Origin: Agrobacterium fabrum
GTDB taxonomy: Bacteria; Pseudomonadota; Alphaproteobacteria; Rhizobiales; Rhizobiaceae
Direction of reading: 5' to 3'
Assembly: GCA_003241215.1 (NCBI GenBank)
Contig: QFOL01000005.1
Coordinates: 1-46,656, forward strand
Length of the DNA: 46,656 nucleotides
Below the pieces are notes generated by a model. That model made no database searches, was not told the origin of the DNA, and was given only the letters and a program-made list of their open reading frames with translations. A program made the position numbers and the translations under genes. This document shows positions 17,369 through 25,964 of this stretch, in pieces; position 1 is the first letter of the stretch; every line of letters begins with the position of its first letter.

Positions 17369-17569
17369 ATGTCGAATTCCTCCCGAGGCCTGATGATCGC
17401 CGCCACCCTCATCATCGGTGGCGTGATGGCTTTTTTCCTCTTTCTCTATCTCACCGGCCATGATCCCGATGAGCGCCCACTCAGCCTGATGGAGTGGGTC
17501 ATTGCCGGCGTTCTGATCGGGCCGGGATTTGGCTATCTGCTGAAGTGGCGGAAAACCGGAGACCGCTAG
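17369..17569 (+). CDS. Small two-helix membrane protein of unknown function
   Basis: This 66-residue protein starts at ATG 17369 (MSNSSRGLMIAATLIIGG); the open frame begins 36 bases earlier, but that extension is polar and unlike a membrane protein start. Two hydrophobic helices, about 8-28 and 42-58, flank a short loop, HDPDERPLSLMEW, and the C-terminus is basic (LKWRKTGDR). It lies 47 bp before the ABC transporter gene on the same strand and could be cotranscribed with it. No family was recognised. Coding is supported by start position, amphipathic layout and neighbour spacing. Confidence 0.6.
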   Translation: MSNSSRGLMIAATLIIGGVMAFFLFLYLTGHDPDERPLSLMEWVIAGVLIGPGFGYLLKWRKTGDR

Positions 17570-17616
17570 GGCGGCGTCTTCGGCAACCTTTCAAATCCTC
17601 ATTCGTTTAAGCATCC

Positions 17617-19566
17617 ATGACCGATGCTGACGCAAATCCGAAACCAGTCGATGGCACCGGCCAGAACGGTGCAAAAAATGCACAGGCGACCGATGCCCAT
17701 GAGGCTGATGAACCCCTGCCGCCGGAGGAAATAGAGCCCTCCGCGGGTTTGACGCCTGAAGAGGCTGAACAGGCTCGCAAGCGATATCTGCTGAAGCGTT
17801 TCTGGATCAGTGCGCGAGGTTTCTGGAGCCGCCGTGGCGATGGGCTGGCATGGCCGTTTTCAATCGGGCTGCTGGCGATGATCGGCATCAATGTCGGTTT
17901 CCAATATGGCATCAATGTCTGGAACCGCGGGATTTTCGACGCCATTGAAAAGCGGGACGCTTCCACGGTTTATTTTCTCGGCTCCATATTCCCGCCGCTC
18001 GTTCTGGGAAGCGTCCTGATCGTGACGTCGCAGGTCTATGTCAGAATGCGGATCCAGCGGCGCTGGCGGTCATGGCTGACGAAGGTGCTGGTCTCGCGAT
18101 GGATTGCAAATGGCCGCTATTATCAGCTCAACCTGATCGACGGCGACCATCAAAATCCCGAGGCGAGGCTTTCGGAAGATATGCGGATCGCCACCGAGGC
18201 ACCCGTGGATTTCATCGCAGGCGTCATCGCCGCCTTCGTGTCGGCTTCGACCTTTATCGTCGTCCTTTGGACGATCGGCGGGGCGCTGACGCTGCCGATT
18301 GGAGGGGTATGGATCACCATACCCGGCTTTCTCGTGGTTGCGGCGGTGATCTATGCGCTTATCACATCGAGCTCCATTGCGTTGATTGGCCGGAACTTCG
18401 TCAGGGTATCCGAGGTCAAGAACCAGCTCGAGGCGGAGTTCCGCTACACGCTGACGCGTGTCAGGGAAAATGGCGAGAGTATCGCCCTGCTCGGTGGCGA
18501 AGAGGAGGAGCGAAGCGACCTCGACAAGCGGTTCGGCAATGTCCGGCGGCAGTGGCGGCTGATGGCGCAGCAATATATGCGCACCACCGTTGTATCGCAT
18601 GGATCGATGCTGATTGCGCCGGTTGTGCCCGTTTTGCTCTGTGCGCCGAAATTTCTCGATGGAAGCATGTCCCTCGGTGAGGTCATGCAGGCCGCTTCCG
18701 CCTTCACCATCGTTCAGTCCGCCTTCGGCTGGCTGGTCGACAACTATCCGCGGCTGGCGGACTGGAATGCCTGCGCTCGGCGCGTCGCATCCCTGATGAT
18801 GTCGCTTGATGGTCTCGAGCGGGCCGAGCAGAGCGATACGCTTGGCCGGATCGTGCGCGGAAAAACCGAAGGCGACACGATGCTGTGCCTCAGGGATGTT
18901 TCGGTTTCGCTGGGCGATGGAACGGCTGTCGTCAAAGAGACGGATGTCGAAATCGGGCCCGGAGAAAGGGTACTGGTGGCGGGGGAATCCGGGTCCGGCA
19001 AAAGCACGCTTGTTCGGGCGATTGCCGGCCTGTGGCCATGGGGCGGAGGCAGCGTCGGTTTTCGCGCCGGCAGCCGGCTTTTCATGCTGCCGCAGCGGCC
19101 ATATATTCCGTCCGGCACGCTGCGCCGGGCGGTCTGCTATCCGCAACCGGCCGAGAGCTGGACTCTCGACGAGATAGGGGCGGCTCTCGACAAGGTTGGA
19201 CTTGGCCATCTCAAAGACAAGGTGGAAGAGGAGGCGCCGTGGGACCAGACGCTGTCGGGCGGCGAAAAACAGCGGCTGACCTTTGCCCGCCTGTTGCTGA
19301 ACGATCCCGACATCATCGTCATGGACGAAGCGACCGCGGCTCTGGACGACAGGAGTCAGGACAGGATGATGCAGACGGTGGTCGATGAATTGCCCGGTGC
19401 AACAATCGTCAGCGTGGCGCATCGTGCCGAACTTGAAGCCTTTCACAGCCGGAAGATCACCCTGGAACGCCGGGAAGGTGGGGCAAAGCTGGTCAGCGAC
19501 ATCGACCTCGTTCCCCGCAAGGCCCGATCCCGCTCGCTGCTCCGTCGCATGGTCAAACGGCGGTAA
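17617..19566 (+). CDS. SbmA/BacA-like ABC transporter with fused ATPase (YddA type)
   Basis: This 649-residue half-transporter joins an ABC_membrane_2 (SbmA/BacA-like) domain to an ATPase. After a polar Pro/Glu-rich N-terminus of about 70 residues, six helices span about 85-370; the region contains WRSWLTKVLVSRWIANGRYYQL and EAEFRYTLTRVRENGESIALLGGEEEE, both typical of this group. The ATPase carries Walker [10 protein letters not shown] near residue 455, signature LSGGEKQRL and Walker B IIVMDEATAALDD. Rhizobial BacA lacks an ATPase; fused relatives such as YddA and Rv1819c (a multisolute importer of hydrophilic compounds) are the closest known type. The protein would work as a homodimer in the inner membrane. 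Substrate is unknown; peptides, cobalamin-like compounds and very-long-chain acyl groups are all known for relatives. Confidence 0.9.
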   Translation: MTDADANPKPVDGTGQNGAKNAQATDAHEADEPLPPEEIEPSAGLTPEEAEQARKRYLLKRFWISARGFWSRRGDGLAWPFSIGLLAMIGINVGFQYGINVWNRGIFDAIEKRDASTVYFLGSIFPPLVLGSVLIVTSQVYVRMRIQRRWRSWLTKVLVSRWIANGRYYQLNLIDGDHQNPEARLSEDMRIATEAPVDFIAGVIAAFVSASTFIVVLWTIGGALTLPIGGVWITIPGFLVVAAVIYALITSSSIALIGRNFVRVSEVKNQLEAEFRYTLTRVRENGESIALLGGEEEERSDLDKRFGNVRRQWRLMAQQYMRTTVVSHGSMLIAPVVPVLLCAPKFLDGSMSLGEVMQAASAFTIVQSAFGWLVDNYPRLADWNACARRVASLMMSLDGLERAEQSDTLGRIVRGKTEGDTMLCLRDVSVSLGDGTAVVKETDVEIGPGERVLVAGESGSGKSTLVRAIAGLWPWGGGSVGFRAGSRLFMLPQRPYIPSGTLRRAVCYPQPAESWTLDEIGAALDKVGLGHLKDKVEEEAPWDQTLSGGEKQRLTFARLLLNDPDIIVMDEATAALDDRSQDRMMQTVVDELPGATIVSVAHRAELEAFHSRKITLERREGGAKLVSDIDLVPRKARSRSLLRRMVKRR

Positions 19567-19645
19567 ACCGTCACAGGCGAACCGGGCATCAGGATCGGCG
19601 AAGGTGTCTTGCGCTGCAGTGCCCTGATCATGCTAATATTCAGAC

Positions 19646-20557
19646 ATGGGATTCGGGGTTTTTATTCATCGTTCAGATTCAATTTACGACGACAGTCCGG
19701 CGGAGCAGTATCAGTTTCCTGGCCAATATCTCGGTCGTGTGCACGCCTGTCTTGGCGATTGGATCCTCTATTATGAGCCACGCAAGGTGGCGTTTACCCG
19801 CGGCTATTTTGCTATCGCCAAGGTCGCGCAGGTGATTCCGGACCCGAAGGTGGCCGGCATGTATCTGGCGTTGATCGAGCCGGGAAGCTATCTTGATTTT
19901 ATCAATCCTGTACCGTTCGGTGGGCCGGACGGCATCGTTGAACGCGGGTTGCTGAACGAAAAGGGCCGAATTTCCGGCAGAGCACAGGCGGCAGTGCGCC
20001 CGATATCCGCGGCAGATTTCGACCGTATCGTGTCGATTGGCCTGGATGAGCTTGAGCCTGAGTTGCCTCGCTTGGATGAGCCTGGAGAAACGCGAGTTCC
20101 AGACAGATTTGACGACCGGGATCAGGAACCCTTTGCGTTCGAGAAAGAGCGTGAGCGCGTCGCACAGCTTTCGTCCCGGATTGTACGAAATCGCTTGTTT
20201 CGCCAACTCGTTCTGCAGGCCTACGACAAAAGATGCGCAATCACTGGCCTGAAGCTTATCAATGGTGGTGGACGCGCGGAAGTCGATGCTGCGCATATAC
20301 GTCCCGTGGAGGCAAATGGTCCTGATATACTTTGCAATGGTATCGCTCTCTCGGGTACGGCACACTGGATGTTTGATCGTGGGCTGATCGGTCTCTCCGA
20401 CGAACTTGAGATACTGATCTCACGGCAAGCCAATGACCGTGAAAGCATCCGCGGTTTGATCAACAAGACGGGAAGAGCAATTGTGCCGTCTCGATCATTT
20501 GAACGCCCGCATCCTCATTTTCTCCAATGGCATAGACAAAACTGCTTCAAGGCCTGA
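19646..20557 (+). CDS. HNH endonuclease-domain protein
   Basis: This 303-residue protein has an N-terminal region of about 180 residues without a recognised catalytic motif and a C-terminal HNH_2-type nuclease domain. The domain shows CAITG with the first metal-side Cys, then VDAAHIRPVEANGPDILCNGIALSGTAHWMFDRG; the His pair (AAHI and the later AHWMFDRG) is the metal-binding and catalytic set. The arrangement is the same as in McrA-like and putative restriction nucleases. No good ribosome site precedes ATG 19646, and a taatat box at 19634-19639 sits so close that the message could be leaderless. Codon use is less GC-biased than in neighbours, which suggests transfer. The next gene is a SUKH-fold protein, so an effector-immunity role is one possibility, and defence against foreign DNA is another. 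Confidence 0.82.
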   Translation: MGFGVFIHRSDSIYDDSPAEQYQFPGQYLGRVHACLGDWILYYEPRKVAFTRGYFAIAKVAQVIPDPKVAGMYLALIEPGSYLDFINPVPFGGPDGIVERGLLNEKGRISGRAQAAVRPISAADFDRIVSIGLDELEPELPRLDEPGETRVPDRFDDRDQEPFAFEKERERVAQLSSRIVRNRLFRQLVLQAYDKRCAITGLKLINGGGRAEVDAAHIRPVEANGPDILCNGIALSGTAHWMFDRGLIGLSDELEILISRQANDRESIRGLINKTGRAIVPSRSFERPHPHFLQWHRQNCFKA

Positions 20558-20632
20558 GTATTTCATCATGGCCGGCCACCGCATTCGAGCCGGGCATCTG
20601 CGAGGCTATCGAATCCGAGAGAGCAGGACGGA

Positions 20633-21052
20633 ATGGAGAAAGCAATCCAGGAATTCGAGCGCCGGTTCACACTGGAATTGCCTGCCCGGTTGCGAGAAGC
20701 ATTGCTCGGCGGTGTCATTCCGGATGAGAATGTGATGTTCGAAACACAGGATCACAAAGTTGCAGGCTGGATAACCGAGTTCTTCCCTGTGCAATCCGAT
20801 GGCGATACCAGCTATGGGTCTGAATACGAGCAGATATCGTTAAGCCAATTGTTGCCGCGCAACCTCCTGCCAATCGCGCTGGTTGCCAACCACGACCGGA
20901 TTGTCATCTCGTTGAGCGGAAGAGACCGAGGCCATATCTACTATTGGGCCTGGAGTGAGGAGCCGGATCCGGAGTCGAATTCCTACCAATACATTCGTCG
21001 TATCGCCGTAGATTTTGCAGAATTTCTTTCTGGTTTGCGGCGAAAAACCTGA
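20633..21052 (+). CDS. SMI1/KNR4 (SUKH) family protein, possible immunity protein
   Basis: This 139-residue acidic protein starts at ATG 20633 after an agga site. It begins with a helical IQEFERRFTLELPARLREALLGG segment and continues with the SUKH-type strand pattern ILLPIALVANHDRIVISLSGRDRGHIYYWAWSEEPDPES. The N-terminal EFE..LPAxLRE motif and the later GxxxxIxLSxxGxIYYWxW pattern are family signatures. SUKH proteins commonly serve as immunity partners of contact-dependent nuclease toxins but also occur alone. It lies 75 bp downstream of the HNH nuclease gene on the same strand. Pairing is inferred from position only; no secretion or delivery domain is seen in the nuclease. Confidence 0.75.
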   Translation: MEKAIQEFERRFTLELPARLREALLGGVIPDENVMFETQDHKVAGWITEFFPVQSDGDTSYGSEYEQISLSQLLPRNLLPIALVANHDRIVISLSGRDRGHIYYWAWSEEPDPESNSYQYIRRIAVDFAEFLSGLRRKT

Positions 21053-21166
21053 CATAGGTAAGTACAACACATCACATGGGTGCTCGGCGCTTCCGCCATC
21101 GCCCCATTTTTTCCGGCGCAGGGGGACTTTGCCGGAACGATAAACGATGAATGTGTCGGAGGGGGC

Positions 21167-22564
21167 ATGAAACTCAGGAGCCAGATTCTCGCATTGGCCA
21201 TCGGGCCTCTCGTTCTTGCGATTATCGTCATCACCGCGCTGATCACCTGGCAGTCGATGACGCTGGCGCGCACGAGCATCGATGCGTTCGAACGAAACAT
21301 GCTCGCTGCAAAAGAGGCTGAACTCCTCAACCTCACCAATCTTGCCCTTTCGGCGATCCGCTCCGTCTATGACCGGGCAGGGCCCGATGACGAGGCCGCG
21401 AAGGAGGAGGTCAAGCGCATCCTGACCGGTCTCGATTACGGCACTGACGGCTATTTCTTCGTTTATGACTATGACGGGCTGAACGTGGTCCATCCGCGAC
21501 AGAATTTCCGTCCGGGAAATAACTGGCTGGATCTTTACGATCCCGATGGCAACCGGGTGATCTACGATCTGATCGTCGAGGCGAAAAAGGGGGGAGGGCT
21601 CGTCCAGTACAAGTGGGAAAAGCCTTCCACCAAAAAAATGGCCGACAAGCTTTCCTTTGCCGCCGGCCTCGACAAATGGCGCTGGATGATCGGTACCGGC
21701 GTTTATCTCGATGATGTTTTTGCTACCACAGCGGCGGCGAAGGAGGAGTTGCGGCATTCAATCACCTGGAACTTCCTGATCGTCGCCCTGTTTGCGGTTC
21801 CCGCCGTGCTGCTGGTGTTTGCCACCTGCATGCTGCTCAATCTGCGCCAGCAGCGGCTGGCGGATGGCCGGCTGAAGGAATTGATGCAAAGGATCATCGA
21901 TACCCAGGAGGAGGAGCGCCTGCGCATTGCCCGGGAGCTGCATGACGGCATTTCCCAAAATCTCGTCGGCGTGCGTTTTGCAATCGATCTCGCGCGGCGC
22001 AAGGTTACGCCGGATAATATCGGCGCCGTTGAGGCGATCGGCAAAGGCGCCATTGCGCTCAACGAAGCGATCAAGGAAGTCCGCCGCATCTCGCACGATC
22101 TTCGCCCGCATGTCCTCGACGACCTGGGGCTGACGGCGGCTCTGGAGTCCCTGATCTCGAGTTTTTCCGAACGCACGGGAATCGCGGCGACGCTTGAATC
22201 CGTGGCCTTCAAGCATATGCTTGTCCCGGAGGCGCGCGTTGCCCTTTACCGTGTCGCACAGGAAGCGTTGACCAATATCGAGCGCCATGCCGGTGCGACG
22301 CAGGTCGCCATCCGGTTTTCCAGCCGCGATGAACGGGTGCAGATGGATGTCAGCGACAATGGCCGCGGCTTTCCGGCCGTTCGCACGGAGAACGGGATGC
22401 CGGCTAGCAAGGGGCTCGGTTTGCGAAACATGCAGGAGCGCATGACGCATTTCGGAGGCAGGCTGGATGTCGAAAGTTCCGCCAGGGGAACCGTTCTGCG
22501 GGCCGTGCTGCCCATCACCGCCATGAAGGATCGCAATCGCGGCCTGCAGGAGGCCGCCGAGTGA
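21167..22564 (+). CDS. Cache-domain sensor histidine kinase (NarX/HisKA_3 type)
   Basis: The product is 465 residues from ATG 21167, which follows ggaggggg; upstream in-frame codons to 21080 lack a ribosome site. A membrane helix at about 8-28 leads to a periplasmic single Cache domain (sCache_2, about 35-185) with the marker YGTDGYFFVYDYDGLNVVHP. A second helix lies at about 202-225. The transmitter has the HisKA_3 box with H259 in RIARELHDGISQNL and an HATPase with ALTNIERHAGA and DNGRGF motifs. The sCache_2 fold typically binds small organic acids. The kinase overlaps the NarL-type regulator by 4 bases and is convergent with a TRAP carboxylate importer, which is the natural candidate target. 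Confidence 0.9.
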   Translation: MKLRSQILALAIGPLVLAIIVITALITWQSMTLARTSIDAFERNMLAAKEAELLNLTNLALSAIRSVYDRAGPDDEAAKEEVKRILTGLDYGTDGYFFVYDYDGLNVVHPRQNFRPGNNWLDLYDPDGNRVIYDLIVEAKKGGGLVQYKWEKPSTKKMADKLSFAAGLDKWRWMIGTGVYLDDVFATTAAAKEELRHSITWNFLIVALFAVPAVLLVFATCMLLNLRQQRLADGRLKELMQRIIDTQEEERLRIARELHDGISQNLVGVRFAIDLARRKVTPDNIGAVEAIGKGAIALNEAIKEVRRISHDLRPHVLDDLGLTAALESLISSFSERTGIAATLESVAFKHMLVPEARVALYRVAQEALTNIERHAGATQVAIRFSSRDERVQMDVSDNGRGFPAVRTENGMPASKGLGLRNMQERMTHFGGRLDVESSARGTVLRAVLPITAMKDRNRGLQEAAE

Positions 22565-23193
22565 CCGTTCATCCGATCCGTGTGTTGTTGATCGACAACC
22601 ATCCTCTGGTTCTGGATGGGTTGAGGGCCGTCCTCGAGACTTACGAGCATCTCGCCGTCGTCGGAACGGCGGTATCCGCCATGGCCGGTATCGACGCGGC
22701 TGTCGCCACGCGGCCGGATGTGGTGCTGATGGATATCAACATGCCGCAGATCAATGGCATCGATGCCCTGGAGCTGTTCAAGGAAAAGCAGCTTTCCGCC
22801 CGGGTGCTGATGCTGTCGATGCATGACAGCCGGGAATATATATCGACCTCGGTGATGTATGGTGCGGCCGGTTACATTCTGAAGGATGTGGCGACCGAAG
22901 AAATAGTCGCCGCAATCGAAACCGTGGCTGCCGGCGGCACCTATTTTTCCTCGGGTGTTCGTGACGTTCTGATGGAGGGTTCATCCGGCAGCCTGAAGGC
23001 GCTGACGACACGCGAGCAGGAAGTTCTGCTGCTGATCGCGCGCGGAAAAAGCAATCGGGACGCTGCCCTGGCGCTCGATATCGCCGAGCGAACGATGGAA
23101 ACCCATCGCAAGAACATCAAGAGGAAACTGGATATAGCGACGACTGCCGGTCTCATCCGCTATGCGATCGATAACGGGCTTATCAAAGAATAG
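22561..23193 (+). CDS. NarL/LuxR-type response regulator
   Basis: The product is 210 residues from GTG 22561, whose first four bases (GTGA) overlap the kinase stop. The receiver (about 1-120) has acidic pocket D12, phospho-acceptor D58 in VVLMDINMP, and Lys in GYILKDV. The C-terminal GerE-type helix-turn-helix begins LTTREQEVLLLIARGKSNRDAA and continues SIAERTMETHRKNI-like spacing typical of NarL proteins. Together with the Cache kinase it forms a complete two-component system. It is convergent with dctP, with a hairpin between the two. Confidence 0.92.
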   Translation: MTVHPIRVLLIDNHPLVLDGLRAVLETYEHLAVVGTAVSAMAGIDAAVATRPDVVLMDINMPQINGIDALELFKEKQLSARVLMLSMHDSREYISTSVMYGAAGYILKDVATEEIVAAIETVAAGGTYFSSGVRDVLMEGSSGSLKALTTREQEVLLLIARGKSNRDAALALDIAERTMETHRKNIKRKLDIATTAGLIRYAIDNGLIKE

Positions 23194-23207
23194 CAGCGGC
23201 CAAAGGC

Positions 23208-23243
23208 CCGAGGCCCCGGAATGTCGCCATCCAGGGGCCTCGG
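23208..23243. terminator. Hairpin between NarL regulator and TRAP operon
   Basis: Perfect 10-bp arms ccgaggcccc (23208-23217) and ggggcctcgg (23234-23243) enclose a 16-base loop between two convergent stops (23193 and 23260). T-tracts are short, so termination may be partial or rho-assisted. Confidence 0.55.
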
Positions 23244-23259
23244 TAAAGTCTATGTCGGC

Positions 23260-24372
23260 TTATTTGCCGGCCGTCTGCATGGCATAGCCATAGCTGTCAT
23301 AGGTATATTCGGCGACGCGGAACCATTCGAAGCTCTCGTCGCGGAACTTCTTCCAGCCCGGATAGATCTTGGCCCATGCGGGGTGCTTCTGCGTGTACTC
23401 GTCATAAAGCTCGAAGGTCGCCTTGTAGGCGGCGTCGAGCACATCGCGGGGCAGCGGGCGAAGCTGCGTGCCCTTGGAAACCAGCGAGCGGATCGCATCC
23501 TTGTTCTTGACGTCGTAAAGCGCCTGCATGTTGATGTTGGCGGCCTTGCAGGCGGTGTCGAGCGCTGCCTTGTATTCATCAGGCAGTGCGGCATATTGAT
23601 CCTTGTTGACGAAGAAGTGGATCGTCAGTCCGCCCTCCCAGAACGCCGGATAATAGTAGTATGGCGCGATCTGGTAGAAGCCGAGCTTTTCGTCGTCATA
23701 GGGACCGACCCATTCCGCGGCATCGATGGTGCCGCGTTCCAGCGCCGGATAGATGTCACCGCCCGGCAACTGCTGCGGCACGGCGCCAAGCTTGGCGAGC
23801 ACCTGCCCGGCAACGCCGGCAATACGCATCTTGAGGCCCTTGATATCCTCGACGCTCTTGATCTCCTTGCGATACCAGCCGCCCATCTGGGCGCCCGTCG
23901 CTCCGCCGGGAATGCCGATGACGCCGTAGTCGGAAAGGAATTCATTGTAAGCTTCGTTGCCGCCGCCATGGTAGAGCCATGCGTTCTGCTGGCGGGCGTT
24001 CAGGCCGAAGGGGATGGTCGAGCCGATGGCGAATGTCGGATCCTTCCCCGTGAAATAGTAGCCGCAGGTATGGGAAATCTCGACGGTATTGGCTTTTACG
24101 GCGTCGATGGCCTGGGCGCCGGGAACGATTTCACCGGCCTGGAAGACCTGGATCTCGAACTTGCCGCCTGTAATCGCCTTCAACGCGTTGGCCATGACGA
24201 CGGCGCCGCCATAGATCGTGTCCAGATTGTTCGGGAAGCCGGACGTAAGACGCCAGCGAATAGTTGGCAAAGACTGGGCTATGGCGGGTGTCGCAAGTGC
24301 CGAAGCAGCCGCAGCCGCTCCTGCAAGTACGCCGCCCGACAAGAGCTGTCTGCGACCTGGGTTGACCTTCAT
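23260..24372 (-). CDS. dctP: TRAP transporter periplasmic binding protein, TakP type (DctP family)
   Basis: This 370-residue protein has a twin-arginine-type export signal (NPGRRQLLSGGVLAG, ending near ATPAIAQ) and a textbook aggaggaggt ribosome site. The body closely follows the TakP/FcbT1 branch of TRAP binding proteins: IRWRLTSGFPNNLDTIYGG at the N-terminus, HTCGYYFTGKDPTFAIGS, PFGLNARQQNAWLYHGGG and the ligand-side EWVGPYDDEKLGFY. TakP of Rhodobacter binds 2-oxo acids such as pyruvate, with Gln, Arg and a cation-bound Trp/Glu set; the conserved surroundings suggest a 2-oxo or hydroxy acid here. It is the third gene of dctQ-dctM-dctP, 68 bp after dctM. Ligand is inferred from similarity to the TakP branch. 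Confidence 0.9.
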   Translation of the reverse strand: MKVNPGRRQLLSGGVLAGAAAAASALATPAIAQSLPTIRWRLTSGFPNNLDTIYGGAVVMANALKAITGGKFEIQVFQAGEIVPGAQAIDAVKANTVEISHTCGYYFTGKDPTFAIGSTIPFGLNARQQNAWLYHGGGNEAYNEFLSDYGVIGIPGGATGAQMGGWYRKEIKSVEDIKGLKMRIAGVAGQVLAKLGAVPQQLPGGDIYPALERGTIDAAEWVGPYDDEKLGFYQIAPYYYYPAFWEGGLTIHFFVNKDQYAALPDEYKAALDTACKAANINMQALYDVKNKDAIRSLVSKGTQLRPLPRDVLDAAYKATFELYDEYTQKHPAWAKIYPGWKKFRDESFEWFRVAEYTYDSYGYAMQTAGK

Positions 24373-24440
24373 AGTTTACCTCCTCCTATTGAACGTCAGC
24401 GATCTTTGTTGCGGCGGGCGCTTTTGCGCCCGGCCGATTG

Positions 24441-25946
24441 TCATGGGGTGGCCGGCTTTCCGAAGCTCGGTGCGCTGTTGCCGGGTGCCGAGAAAGGATT
24501 GGCGAACAGATCGGCGTCCGTGCCGATGCTGGGCATTGGTACATTGATATGGACGGCGGAAGGATCGACCTGTTTTGCGCCTGACTTGTAGTGCATCACG
24601 ATGCCCGGGAAGGCGATGATGATGACGACCATGGTCAGCTGGATGAACAGATAGGGAATGGCGCCCAGATAAATCTGGGACGAGGTGACCGGCTGGATGG
24701 TCTGTCCCGTGATCCGATCCTTGTAAGCACGCGTCGGCGCGACGGATCGCAGGAAGAACAGCGAAAAACCGAAGGGCGGGTGCATGAACGACGTCTGCAT
24801 GTTGACCGCGAGCATCACGCCAAACCAGATCAGGTCGATGCCAAGCGCATCGGCGACCGGCGCCAGCAGCGGGATGATGATGAAGGCCAGCTCGAAATAG
24901 TCGAGGAAGAAGGCCAGGAAAAAGACCAGCAGGTTGGCGACGATCAGGAAGCCGATCTCGCCGCCCGGAATAGATGTCATCAGATGCTCGACCCAGACGT
25001 GGCCGTTCACGCCGTAGAAGGTCAGGGAAAAGACGCGGGCGCCGAGCAGGATGAGCAGAACGAAGGACGACAGCTTTGCGGTGGCGTAAAGCGACTGCTG
25101 GATCAGGCCGAAATTGAGCTTGCGGTTGGCAAGCGCAAGCGCGAGCGCGCCGACAGCACCCATGGCGCCGCCTTCCGTCGGGGTGGCGATCCCGTGGAAG
25201 ATCGTGCCGAGCACGAGGAATATCAGGACGAGCGGCGGCACGAGCGAGGTGATGACCTTGAGCAGCAGCTTGGTGCCGCGCAGGGTTCGGGCTTCCAGCG
25301 GCAGGGCCGGGACTTTTGTCGGGCTGATGATCGAAGTCACGATGATATAGAGCGCATAGGCCGCCACAAGCATCAGGCCCGGAACGAGCGCGCCCTTGTA
25401 CATGTCGCCCACCGAGCGGCCGAGCTGGTCGGCCAGCACGATCAGGACGAGGCTGGGCGGGATGATCTGCGCCAGCGTGCCGGAAGCCGCAATCGTGCCG
25501 GCGGCGACCTTGCGGTCATAACCGTAGCGCAACATGATCGGAAGCGAGATGAGGCCCATCGATATAACCGAGGCGGCGACGACGCCGGTGGTAGCGGCCA
25601 GAATTGCCCCGACGAAGATGACAGCAAACGCGATGCCGCCGCGGACCGGTCCAAACAGCTGGCCGATCGTGTCCAGCAGATCCTCCGCCATGCCGCTCTT
25701 TTCAAGAATGAGCCCCATGAAGGTGAAGAACGGTATGGCCAGCAGCGTTTCGTTCGACATCTGGCCGAATATGCGGTCGGGGATGGCCTGGAACAACGTC
25801 GCCGGCAGCAGCCCGAATTCAATCCCGATGAAACCGAAGAAGAAGCCGACAAAGGCCAGGGCGAAAGCCACGGGATAACCGAGCAAAAGCACGATGATGA
25901 GCGCCGCGAACATGATGGGCGCGAGATTTTCCGCAATGAATGCCAT
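24441..25946 (-). CDS. dctM: TRAP transporter large permease (DctM family)
   Basis: This 501-residue membrane protein has about 12-13 helices, beginning MAFIAENLAPIMFAALIIVLLLGYP. It contains the family marks GLILEKSGMAEDLLD, GGIAFAVIFVGAILAATTGVVAASVISMGLI and a later HPPFGFSLFFLRSVAP. It is about 70 residues longer than classic DctM because of a middle loop and a Pro-rich C-terminal tail, as is usual in the TakM-like branch. It is the elevator-type, sodium-coupled transport subunit and needs DctQ as scaffold and DctP for ligand delivery. It starts 18 bp after dctQ. Confidence 0.94.
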   Translation of the reverse strand: MAFIAENLAPIMFAALIIVLLLGYPVAFALAFVGFFFGFIGIEFGLLPATLFQAIPDRIFGQMSNETLLAIPFFTFMGLILEKSGMAEDLLDTIGQLFGPVRGGIAFAVIFVGAILAATTGVVAASVISMGLISLPIMLRYGYDRKVAAGTIAASGTLAQIIPPSLVLIVLADQLGRSVGDMYKGALVPGLMLVAAYALYIIVTSIISPTKVPALPLEARTLRGTKLLLKVITSLVPPLVLIFLVLGTIFHGIATPTEGGAMGAVGALALALANRKLNFGLIQQSLYATAKLSSFVLLILLGARVFSLTFYGVNGHVWVEHLMTSIPGGEIGFLIVANLLVFFLAFFLDYFELAFIIIPLLAPVADALGIDLIWFGVMLAVNMQTSFMHPPFGFSLFFLRSVAPTRAYKDRITGQTIQPVTSSQIYLGAIPYLFIQLTMVVIIIAFPGIVMHYKSGAKQVDPSAVHINVPMPSIGTDADLFANPFSAPGNSAPSFGKPATP

Positions 25947-25964
25947 TGTTGTTTTTTCCTTCGA

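Noticed and set aside
17617..19566. BacA/SbmA itself
   Set aside because: BacA and SbmA lack an ATPase; this protein has a full ATPase with Walker A, signature and Walker B.
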